A DNA stretch of 64,000 nucleotides from Pithys albifrons albifrons (lineage: Eukaryota; Chordata; Aves; Passeriformes; Thamnophilidae), in contig NC_092462.1 of NCBI RefSeq assembly GCF_047495875.1, forward strand, positions 29,838,523-29,902,522, in the 5' to 3' direction. The notes beneath the pieces were generated by a model. That model was not told the origin of the DNA. It did no database searches and worked only from the letters and a program-made list of their open reading frames with translations. Positions 12,201 to 23,800 of this stretch are shown in pieces (positions within the stretch are counted from its first letter, which is position 1; each line of letters begins with the position of its first letter). The translations under genes were made by a program, and so were the position numbers.

Positions 12201-15200
12201 ATTGAAATATTGAAATGTTTTTGCAAAATTTCCTTAGATTAGATAGAGCTGGGTTTGTTTTTCTTGGATGCCGGTGGAATCCTTGAACTTTTTTCTTCTC
12301 ACAAGAGCGTTTTTGGCTGGAAAAAAATAAACATTCAGAGAGCAGCAACTAAGGCAGTTTAGCAAACACTGCATTTATAATGCATGCTATTTGCAAGTTC
12401 TCTCTTTACTAGTAGCGTTTTTAGCAGCATAACTGTTAGTGAAATGAATAAACCAGAAACATTAACCCAACATTAAGGACACAGGGGCAAATGTCCCTGT
12501 GGAAAGAAGTGATGACTCTGTGTTAGATCGACTAATGCAACTGAGGGATTAGACAAAGTTCTGGGCACACAGAACTTGGTTCTCCTGACATTCAAATCAG
12601 CTCAGTTAAATTGACTGAATTATTTGACTTTTGGAGTCTATAGAAGCTATCTGAGCACTTTTCCAGGTATTATTCTTTGCTTATAAGAACAAAAAAATAT
12701 ACCAGAATTTGTGGCTTGTGTTTGCAGGAGCTTTTCCCATTAGCCTTCTGTGAAATACAACAGCATTTGAATTACTTTGTGTGCAGATATATCCTAAAAA
12801 GTTAAATGAATTAAAGATGAATGATGTTACCTGATTCTTCCTCTTGAATATTTAAAATTCTAACAAGATGGCAATGCCTCCCATTTCACAGATGTTGTAT
12901 TAGATTAGGAAATGATGAAGTATTCGTAGCTGAAGTTCAGTACTTGCTGTGCATTGCATCATTACCAGAGCAGGTACACGTGCCATGATTCAATAGGTGA
13001 AAAGTTACTGTTTAAATTTTAAAGTAGCAGCAAGTGTTGAGGCTAAAAGTTTGTTGTGTTGGCAGCAAGTCACATTCTGCAACTAGTGCAGGTTGTGCTG
13101 CACGTTTGTACAGAGTTTTGGCACACACTTAAAGTAACAACAGCTTAGATTTAAAAGAGGCGTCAACTCGTCATTGGGCTGGATGTCAGGACATAATGTG
13201 ATCTTAGCAGTTGTAATTTCAAAGTAGTTCAAATATTCTGAGATAAAAATGTTATTTATTCAAGAACAGCAGTATTGGAGTCTGGTATAAGGGAGTTGAG
13301 AAAACAGTCAATGGCAGAATAAATAAAATTTTCTATTCTAAACAATTATACTAAATGTCTGTGCAAATAAAAAGGTAAAGAATATTGATATTGTCGTGGT
13401 AGACGTGACTGAAGGCTGGCAAATTTGGGAAGTATTCTGAATGAGGGTGTTTGGGACATGTAGCATCCAGATCCAGGATTTTAATTACCTGGGAGTGTTG
13501 CTCAGAAGGTGTGATGGGATGCAAGTTCTGGGAGGACATAGGTAAAGCTTTCGTGGTGCTAAATATGAAGAAGGCAACCAGAAGATAAGCACTTCAAGCT
13601 TTTTTATAACCAGAAGATAAGTAACTTGTGGAAGAGTGAGCAAGTGAGAGTCTGGAAAGGAGGACAATTGGATCCAAATAATTGGATTTTTTAGAAAGGT
13701 AGACTTTGGGTAAGTCTGGCTAACACGAGTCTTATTAACTAGTTCTGTGTTTTAAGAGAAAAAAATATTAGAGGAATATTGTTCTTTCAGGAAATTATTC
13801 TAGTGGGAGAAATTGACTATTCTACCACGGGGAAAAACATGAAAAGCAGTTAGAGACTGGCTTGACTACTCGTGAGCTCTTCGGCATCAAACACAAAAAG
13901 GAGGGAAAGGAATTCCAAGCTGGATTGCCAAGGACAAATGTAAAACTAAAGCACAAGCACATGTAGTTAAAATGCAACATTTGGAATGGCCAACCCAAAA
14001 AGAATAAAGAGAAATCATTATAGAAATATAAAGTTAGTAAAAAGAAAGCCAGGGGAAGTTTGCTTCTGTTTGACAAGTGGAGCTGTTGACAGATAATTCA
14101 GAGCAGATTGAGGTCTTTTGTTTGTTTGGGGGTTTTTTGTTTATCTCACCTTTAAGAGATACTGGGAGTTGGAGGTGAACATTGTATCCAAGGCAAGTGC
14201 TAAAACCCTAAGCTGATGTGAGGAAAGAGTGACTTTTAAAGCATTTAGATAAGTTTGAAGTGTTGAAAAACACTATTGAAAGGGTAAGAGCGGGCTGATG
14301 TAATCCCTGAGCTGCTGCAGTGACTTAACTCCTGGAGGATACGTGTAATGCTGTGCCCCTGAGAAGAGTGATTACAGTGTCTGTGCGGGCGTGGGGGTGG
14401 CGGGAAATGAGCCGCGGCAGACTCAGTTATTTATCTTTGATTATTTGTTTGAGTATTTTTCTTGGGAATTAAACCCTCCTAAAGCAGTAGAACATGACAA
14501 AGAAATAAGCAGTAGCCCACATGATTTTATTTTTAAGATTAAACCATGTTAGACTAATGCAGCTTCTGTCTCCAGAATGCTCAGAGAAGTGAAGCAGTTG
14601 GTCTCTGATAGCTTGACTCTGTGATAGAAACTGTCAAAACTTCTTCATTCTTGTTAAAGAATGTCTGGAGGAATTGAATATTGGAGAACATATAGGTAAG
14701 TGCTAAACTCCTTGAAAAACATTGTTTTCTCTAGGAATGGACTCACGAGACAGTGTTCTGGTTTAGGGGCAGGTGTTTTTTGTACATATATATGAAGGTT
14801 TTATGTGTTTTAGTGGATGAGTAAGAGTCAGCATTGTTATAGAATTGTAAAATTTGAGACTATCATACTAAGAAATCATCACCAAATGATTGAATTCTGC
14901 TCTTAGAAAAGTTTTTTTATGAAATGGGGCTGGTTCTCATGTTGGGGCTGAGTCTTGTGTGGCCAAAGCATGAGCCGCACAACAGTTTCTTACTTCAAAC
15001 ATAGCAGGGCTTCTTTAAAGTGATTTTTGCCTCCTGGCTTAGGGAGCAATTGGAGAAGGCCTGAAGGACCAAATGCTTCTCCCTGAGGCTTGCTTGAGTA
15101 AACCTTGAGGACCTTTCTAGTTCTTAGTGGGTGTCCTGGGACTGCATCACATATGTGAGAAGTAAGCTCTGGAAGTTCAGTGAAGTAATCTTTCCAGCCA

Positions 15201-16646
15201 GTGCTGGTGTATTGTCCAGTTTTGAAGATGGAATTGATTTAAAAAGAAAAAAAAAGGAGAAAAGAAGGTAATTGATTCTCATTGACGAGGAGGATCCGGA
15301 AGGTATCAAAACATTATGCCTCTTTCTCTATTTTTTCCTTTTTCACTGCATGGAGTAGATGACCAAGACTTGTAACTTCACATTGCTGTGGCTGTTGGAA
15401 AGTAGCTAGAATTCCCTGTTAGAAGATGAAAAAATGGCTGTGGCCATGCCCATCCCCACACAGGCTCTGCAAGAGCAAACCCTAGAACAGGGAGTGCTGG
15501 GAAATGTGGTGTGAAGTTGCTTAGATTAGCTTCAAGAACAGTTTTGTTGTGTTTGTGTGGTATTGTGTCCAAGCCTCTTGTGATTTTATTGCTTCCAGAC
15601 CTCTGCTAGTCTGATCTTTGCCATGCAGACTTAACCAGCTTGTGTTAGTGAAAATTTGGAAAACACTTTCATGTAATCCACTGCATGTTGTAAACAACCC
15701 TCTGTTGTGCTGCCCTTGTAGCCTGTGTTTATTTGAGTACACTGATTCTTTTCCTTTAATTAATTGTCCGCTAACAGCCCGAAACAGAGGTGGCTCTTCC
15801 CTGTGTGAGATTTCTTGTCCAAATGGTAGGGATAACAACAGTGACATTAAAAAAAGGTTTTAATTTCAGCTACATGATATTGGGCAAAGCTGTGAATAGC
15901 AGAAGAAAAACAAAGATTTGAGGAAGTCCTACAGTCAAGTCATCTTTAAATCAAAAGCCAATAGGCACATTTTTATGTAAAATTAACAGTTTAGGAAACT
16001 TTTGGTTTGTTCTTCACAGGGAAATTTCCCAGGATCTATCACTTCTATGACATGTTCTTTTTCTTAATTCATGTGTGTATGAAACGGGCATAATTCCCTT
16101 TTAATATTTTACAGTCTATCTGCTGTTTTTTAATGGCATATAGTGCTACTGGGAGCGTTTGTATTGATTCATATGCCTGTGAACTATGGTTCCTGGGATT
16201 ATTTTCTTGGTCTTTCATATGAAGGGGAGAGATAAGGAAAGCAATTTGAATTTCCCAAACCACAAAGCTGTGCATCTTTCACAATATCTAGCCTGGGTAG
16301 TGGTGTAGGTTAAGATTCATGGGATGCAATACAGTCTCCAAGGACAACTTTCATCTCAACTAAAATACAGTATAATCCTGAGCTCAAAATTAATTGTGTT
16401 TAAAAAAAAGTGAGAGAGAACTTGGACATCTTTGCAAAGGCTTTTGCCATGCTGAGGCTATTCTGGTAACCTGCTTGTTAAAAGAAAGTTTGACAAGTTT
16501 GATGTTCTGCTTTGCTGTGGACTGAAGAAACATTGAAAACATCTGTCTGTTAGGACTGGATGATATCAAGATATAAAGTAGAGTATCTTAATTAATGAAT
16601 TAATGAATTGATTATGTTCTAAAGCTTGTTAATATACACACCTTAT
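9216..16646. other. Non-coding, putative intronic DNA
   Basis: No exon, RNA gene or repeat family is recognised. The longest open frames are about 115 codons and lack domains. An 18-base T-run lies at 11521-11538. A locally GC-richer patch occurs around 14294-14420. An 18-base segment at 15768-15785 closely matches the end of the LTR-like unit further right (17191-17208). Confidence 0.5.
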
Positions 16647-17207
16647 TGTGGGAGAATACCAAGGATACAATCAATGGAAATCATATTATAAGAAATGGAT
16701 CTATGATGATGATACAGGGCTGGAGAATATTGCACCAAGAATTAATGAAGAAAATAATGTTATGGTTGTATAAGGACTATTTCATGCTTATAATGCAGTT
16801 ACAATAAAGTTATCATAGGGTCCTACTTGTTATTTCCCTTAGTCATCCCTATCCAAGTTTCTTCCCACAATCCCCTTAGGGCTCTTTTCCTGCCATTAAG
16901 TCTGTCATGCTCACCTATTGGCTGTTATATGTGACTCCCTATTGGTTGTTATACATTGGTCTCCTATTGGTTGTTAACTCTGTGATGCGATTGGTGCATT
17001 TCTCAATCCCTCTCTCGTCCAATGGGGATTGGGGACACCCCCCCCTCCCCCCCACCGTTCTGCAAGTTTCTCCCCCTCACTCTATATAAGTGGGTGTCTC
17101 ACCCCAATAAACGCTTGTGCTTCACCCTTGCTCCTGGCCGTGGTGTCTGGTCTGTGGCTGAGGCCTATTCCCACAACCACAGGGAATCGCCCGCTAACAG
17201 CCCGCAA
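16647..17207 (+). mobile_element. Solo LTR-like unit with CCAAT-box array
   Basis: The unit has the order of an LTR: an upstream U3-like part, an array of inverted CCAAT boxes (ATTGG at 16917, 16941, 16955, 16966, 16990 and 17028, plus CCAAT at 17019), a TATATAA at 17083-17089, an AATAAA at 17106-17111, then a U5-like tail. A five-base repeat CTTAT lies just outside each end (16642-16646 and 17208-17212), consistent with a retroviral target-site duplication. The left end is TGTGGG; the right end reads CCCGCAA, not a perfect CA, so that edge may be mutated or misplaced. No internal retroviral genes accompany it, so I read it as a solo LTR of an endogenous retrovirus on the + strand. The family is not identified. 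Confidence 0.6.
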
Positions 17208-17304
17208 CTTATCACGCCACTTTAGGATAGAACTTCAGGCTATCCAAGCAATGGAAGCTGAAATATACATTTTTCTGATAATCCTGTAATTATGAATCAT
17301 ATGA

Positions 17305-17382
17305 TTAATATGAATAATATGAGCCAGCAAATATTATATAAAATTAATATCAATAATATGAATTAGAAAATACTATATAAAA
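17305..17382. repeat. AT-rich tandem duplication, period 39
   Basis: Two copies of a 39-base AT-rich unit begin at 17305 (ttaatatgaataatatg) and 17344 (ttaatatcaataatatg) with a handful of differences. They fill part of the gap between the two LTR-like units. Confidence 0.6.
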
Positions 17383-17562
17383 TACAGGATTTTTATATCT
17401 GGTTCACAGCTTTTGAGCAGCTTTTCCACCGTTTTATATTTTCCTCATCTGTCTCACTTGATGCCTAAGAATTTAATGTAATTTTAGAAGGTTTTAGAAT
17501 CATATAGTCTCTGCTGAGTTACTCTGATTTTAAGTGTGCATATTAAGTGCCTTTCTCACGAG

Positions 17563-17895
17563 TGTAGGAGCTGCTTACAGGCTCAATCAAGGCCACATAT
17601 TTTTGAGCAACCACCTGCAAGATAACAGGAGACAAACTACAGGAGAAGGCCCGACTGCCCCCCCATGAAGAAGGGAGTAGATTGACAGGCCTTTTGGGTG
17701 GGCATTCAAGAGAAATGAGAGTACTGATTGGATGTTAGTAAGAGGTATAAAAACCCTGAAACTTCCTGACCTAGGGGTCAAACCCCTCTGGATTTGAATG
17801 TGGAAGCTTCCAATAATAAATCTCTATATCTTTCTCCATTAACTTGTCTTTAGTGTGTCTCTGTTCACAGGGAAACGGGGTCTGGAGGCATCACA
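17563..17895 (+). mobile_element. Second LTR-like unit
   Basis: The stretch runs from TGTAGGAGCTGC to GGAGGCATCACA. It contains a TATAA at 17746-17750 and an AATAAA at 17815-17820, about 70 bases apart, followed by a GT/T-rich tail. This is the promoter, poly(A) signal and U5 order of a short LTR on the + strand. I could not find matching target-site duplications, so both ends are estimates and truncation is possible. Its sequence is unrelated to the LTR-like unit 350 bases upstream, so these are separate insertions. Confidence 0.5.
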
Positions 17896-20800
17896 CTTTT
17901 CAGAAATGAGAAGGCAGACCCTTTTGTGTTTTCTCTCTCTCCCCCTGTTCCCCCCTCCCTGTCCAGGATAGAGAATGCAGATGTGTATTTTTTTTTACCT
18001 GGTGTGTGGTGTTGCCTGCTTTCTTTTAAAAAGCTGTGTATTTGATGCAAAACAAAAATATTTGCTCTTCCAAAAATATGTTACATAAGGCAAGACTGTG
18101 CTTGGTAATAATTGTTTTCAGTGCCTAGAAAGAGATCCCAGTGTTGGTGTCCTCTGGAGATACTGGGATATTATTTTCTACCTGGCAATACTGAACTGGT
18201 GATACTGTGTGATCAATATGACTCTCCTGGGCCACAAATACAGGAAGCTCTCTGTTTAATTAGAACTATGCTTCTTTAATTTAATTACAGCTTTTTAATT
18301 AAAAAAAAACCTGATTCAAAATTGGAATTTCTGAAATTATTCAAACTCTTGTTATTTCATATACTGAATTGTGTCTTCTTTTGCCATCAAACCTAAAGTG
18401 ACTGTGGTATTTTGGTTTTCTGTGGGTTTTTTGGAGGTCTTCAAATGATTTAGGAAGGTAAATGCCCTTAGGATCTGGAGATTTACCACAGCTTGATGCT
18501 AAGGTTTCAGATCCAGATTTTTTTACGTATGTGTGACCAGAGAATTCTTCCATGTTCTGAACGCCTTCTCTTTAAAACCTGCACATTAACTGTATATCAT
18601 AGAGAAATCTACAAAGCTACAATAGAACTTCTGTAGATTACAAAAGAACAGATCTTTGTGGTTTTCCTTACTAACAGAAACATTGAGTCAGTCTTGCAGT
18701 ACTTTGAAGCAGAAACACTGAATGAGTTAGTATAATATGGCACCTCTCTTAAGTATATGCAGACTTTGCTCTGGGTGGGGGCTATTTCTCCTTTTCTTTC
18801 CCCTTCTGTTTTCTGTTCCCTGTGAAGGACTACTTACGTAGCTAAAAGGAAAGAAAAATACTGTGTTGATCAACTTCTAAATCTCAGTAATGAAATTGTC
18901 ATTTAGACTATACCTATTTCATTATGTGTATGGCAGTAGTTTTTAAGCTATGCTGCAAATTAAAGAAGATAAATCCAAGGGAGAGAATGATTATTTAAGC
19001 TAACAGGTAGCTTGGGCAAGTACACAATTAGAGCCTCCACTTACAAATTTACATAGCTAGGTGATACAGCATAACAAAAATAGAAAGACTGTATTTAAAT
19101 CAAATTAATTCCAAATCAAACTTGGAATCTTGTTTTTATGACAAGACACAATGGATGCATGAAGCAGACAGGAGAGGAGTAAGTATTAATTACGAATTGT
19201 GGACTAATCTCCTTCCCTTAGAGTCTCCGCTCAGAATTATTTGGAGTAATAAGAAAATATATTGAAATACTGTGTCTTAGTGAAGTAGCATTTTGTGAAC
19301 AGTGTTTTACTACTTCATTGGTGCTGCACTCTTCCTCGGGCTGTGGCAGCCATCTAGTAGTAACAGAGGCCATATGGAATGTCAGCAGGCAAAAGCATAC
19401 AGAGAAGTTTTTGCAGACCTCTCAAGGGTTTTTATCTCTAGAGAACTGTGCAATGTATTACCTTTCGGAACCAGGGTCAAAGTAGGAAAAGATGAAACAA
19501 ACAATTTTCTGCTTAAAAAAACCCTTGAAACAAGCCCCACCTACTATTGAAAGGGTACTTTAACAAAAAAAAAATCCCAACCCTTAGCTCATAGCATTTT
19601 CTGAATTCATCTGGTTCCATGTTAGTGTCAGATATTTATTTTCTTTTTGGTTATTTAGAGTCACTGGCTAGAGTAGGATTGAATTAAGGGCACAGGCAGG
19701 AAATGTTTTAGAGATTTCACTTGGAAATGGGCTAGTTTTTAGAGCTACCTCTTAGTTTTAATAGAAAATTGTGTTAGAAGTCATGATGTTATGAGATTTC
19801 TAGTTATCTCTGTGGAAAGATCTGAAGTAGTTATCCCTAAAATTCAGAAGCATAAACTGACAAGGCAGCTCTTAGATCATCGACTCTAGCCAATATGGAA
19901 ACTGTGTTATGTTTGTGACCTGTAAACTCACAGTGTCTTCCCGTAAGATCTTAATTTTTTGATGTTTTGTTCATGCTACTTTGATAGAAAAGCTACATAA
20001 GAACCTGGTTTAAACTATTAGTTCTTGCACAAAAATTGTGTTTATGTAAAAAATTTATTTTCTCCCTTGATGTATAATAATTTTTTAACTTTTGAATGAT
20101 TTTTTCAGCATACTGAAAACTTTTAGAATTTTACTTCCTTGCTTGTAACACAGAAAAACTGAGTCAGCCTCCCTGTTTTGAATTAATTTGTGTAGTCTGG
20201 AGGAATGTCTGTCAGACAGGTTAGCAGGTTGTCTGTAAAATCAATTTTGAATGCTAAGCACTGTGTAAATGAATAGACACCCTTTTCATACTTGCATTTT
20301 TCTGCATGTGTGCAGCCTTGTTACATGTCAAATATAAATTTAATATGAATTACTTCAGTGTTGACAGAAAGGTGTGGGTTTCTGCTTCTTCTTTGCATGT
20401 GTTTAGCTTGTTTAACAAGATGTTGCTATGATGCATTTCTTGTCTGAAGAGTGGGTTTTGTAGTCAGCTTTTTGGCAGTGTAGGTGGCTTCAGTATTCAG
20501 TGTAATACCACTTCTCTTTTTCCTGCTTTTGGTTTTGTTTTCTCCCGCAGCAGTTACTTTTTAGCTGGAACAGTTTCTTAATTGCCCCAGACACACTCAG
20601 TGTGTGATGCACCAGTGTTTTTGAGGTGCAGCATGGATGCAAATGTTTTTGAGTTGCGGCAGTGAAGAGAAGGCAGCAAGGAAGGGAAGTGTGGGTTGCT
20701 TGTTCAGTGGTGTGGGCTCATAGCTGATGATGTGCTTGGTGTTTTCAAGGGATCCTCACTAAGGGGTTGGTGAAAGGCCTGAAAGTTCTAACCTTGTCTG

Positions 20801-23800
20801 TGTGGACCTTTCGCAAGCTGTGAAATAGACTCTGTAACTGCTTCTCTTGTGTATTTGAGATTTTCTCATCTCAGTGGTTTGGGATTTTTTTTCCCCCCTT
20901 CAATTGTAAACTGCCAAATTTTGTTTAGGTGTTGGGCAGTTCCTTTCTATTAATAGAGAATGGTCATTTTTACTTTTCTACTTTCTCTGCCTTTTCTTGC
21001 CTGTAGTGGGAAGCTGAATGCTGCTGAAAGGTGTCAGCTGAAGAAACTTTAGTTCTAACTGCTAGAACAAGTTTTTCCTTGCTGACCTGTTGACATGCTT
21101 TAATTGCAGGTAAGGTAAGTGTATATATGTGTGTGTGCAATAGGTAGTTCAGAACTGAAGTTTACTGAACCATGAACTTTCTGTTTGGAGTGCTTGGTAT
21201 CAGATCAGTTTTTGTGTTACAGACACCTGTCCTCTGAAAAGTGGGCTTGAGACCCTCAGTCTTATTTAAAATGTCAAACAGTCTCCAGTCACACTGAGTT
21301 GCATTTAGACAACATGGGCTCTGGAGCATCCAGTCAGTGTTTGGTGTTTCAGCTCTGTTCATGTTCATGCCTGTACAGTAGGACATTTGCATAATATTCC
21401 CGTGGCGACCACAGTAATTGCTTACATGGGAAGTGAATATAAAGCAATTATCAAATGCACTTTAGCTGTCCCTTATGCCCTCTGACTTCTGGAGAACAAT
21501 AGTATGTGACCTGTGTAAGTCAGTGCTAGATTATCGGTGTCATACTGCTGAGAACCCAACAGCCTGGATAGCAGGATTCTGTTGAGCTGGCAAGTCTCCT
21601 CCTTCACCGTCCCGCCCCCCGAATATTTTCATGTCTTTCGGACTCGGGATATGAAATAGCTGAAATGCTTGTCATGTGAAGAATGTACATTTTCTTTTTA
21701 AATTCTCACTCTACCAGTTGCAATGTAGGATACAAAAAGAGTTGAAGGAGGAAACGTCTATCTTAAAAATTGACTACAGAAACTTTAGGGAACCTTTTTC
21801 AACAAAAACTGAAGAAGTGGTAGAGGCTCTTAGACTTTGCTTTGTCATTGGATCATCTTATTTCATGTTACTCTGCAGTGAAACTAGTCAGCTGGCAGAT
21901 GAAAAATTCAGATTAAGTCTTTCCCCGACCTGATCTACAAGCGTGAGTATCATTTGGTTCTTGATGCAACATTGTACATGTGCTTTGTTTTTATTAGATA
22001 AGCTGTTCTACAAGGTGAAAAGGGCTGAATATTTATGAGTCACCTCCCCAAGAGATGCTTATTCTCAGTTTGCTAAAGGGGCTGATGAAAGAGCTTGCGG
22101 GGGGGTGTGGTCTTCATAGCCTGAGTGTTTCATAGAAGAGTTGGCATCATCTGGGGTGGAGATTTGGGTGTTAATTGCAAAATTGTCATAAGGAAGTTGT
22201 GTGCAGAAGAGAAGCCCAAGCTAGTTAGGGAGGGAGCCTTGTGTGTAGGTGTGAAATGAGACTGGGATTAGTACAGACAAGTTAGAAATCACAGAAAATC
22301 TGACAGTGTGTTTAGTTTCCAGAGTTGTGTTTGGTGTATCAGGTAGAGCATTCATAGCAGTGAGCAGTCAAACATTAGAAAAGGGAACAAATATGAAATG
22401 ATACTGTGCAATATCCACTCATTCCTAGTTTTTGTATATCCAGATGTTCTTTGGAACTGATTAGGAAAAACACAGCTGGTAGATATCAACTAAATATTAA
22501 CTATCTGGTAAACTCTTCTGCCTGGCGGAAGAGAATGCCAAGCACTTTATGAGAATGATCATCATCTTTCAGCAGCATTTCCTGTATCCTGTGTCTGGTT
22601 TTATCTTCCCCTGTAATGACACATACTCATACTTTAACCTTGGTTTTTGATGCAGTTTTCTGCAATTCTTGATGCTGATGGGAAACTCTTTTGTCAGGTT
22701 GGAGGTAAGACTATTATTCTCATCCTAGCCTGTGCTGCTCTGTAATGATTAGGGTGGCATCTGGTTTCTCTTTAACAGCTTGTACAAGTTCCCAAAGTAT
22801 CATATCAAAGTATCTTCAGGAAACTGAGGGGCTGTAGATACACTGATGCTTGACAAGTTAAGTATTTAGTATGTTACTGTTTCTGGTCTCTGAAGGAATT
22901 ATTTGGCAGCTCTGACAGTTTTGTAAACATGTTTTATTAAATGCAAATCAATAAAATGTTTGTGAATGTCAAGCCTTGTCTTAAAAGCTTGATTTGCAGG
23001 ATGTTTGTCCAGAAGAACTACGTATTCACAAGACTAATGGTACCATATCCAAAATTTGATGAGTGTCAGCTTTGACCTGTACTGAGCTGCAGCTGCTCCG
23101 TGGTTCTGTGGCTGTGTGGAAACAGCTTTGGGTGCTGAAGTGACTATTTCTCAATCAGTTGCTGTAGGTAAAAGTTATTCAGATGGTTTGTTGGATTAGA
23201 ATTTAAAATCTTGCACAGGTCTATTTTGTTCTCCAGGGAGAAAACAAAAGAACAACTGTTAGTTTAAACTAGAGTCCAGTCTCATTCTGTAACTTTATTT
23301 GTAGCAGTGTACAGCTCTCAACTGTTTCTTCTGTCCTTGACTAAAAATCTGGTTAGGCTTATGGAAAGGCTGTACAGTCACTTATGGCAGGAAGTGACTT
23401 CAAGTAACACAGTGGTGTGAAGTCTTTCTCTAGTTCTCCTTTGTTCCTATTCCATGTTAGTTTAACTGATCAATTATACAAGAATGTTTGAGTTCCCCTT
23501 GGCTTAGCTAACAATAGGAATGAAAAAAAAATTCTAATCTCTTAAGGTAAGAGCTTTAGTATCTAGTCTAAGATTGTGAAGTATCTGTGATTGTCCACTC
23601 TATTCCCAACTGTAATGTATTTTATCAGAAAATATTAGTGCATCTGAAACAAGTACGTTCACATACATTTTTGTTTTCAGTTAACCTTTTCTATGTAAGA
23701 CTTTTGTAGGTTCAGGTTGGAATTTCAAAATGAAAGAAGACACTAAGGGGATAAAATTCCAATAATTTTTATGGGGTATCTTGGAATCATGGTTCCTTTC

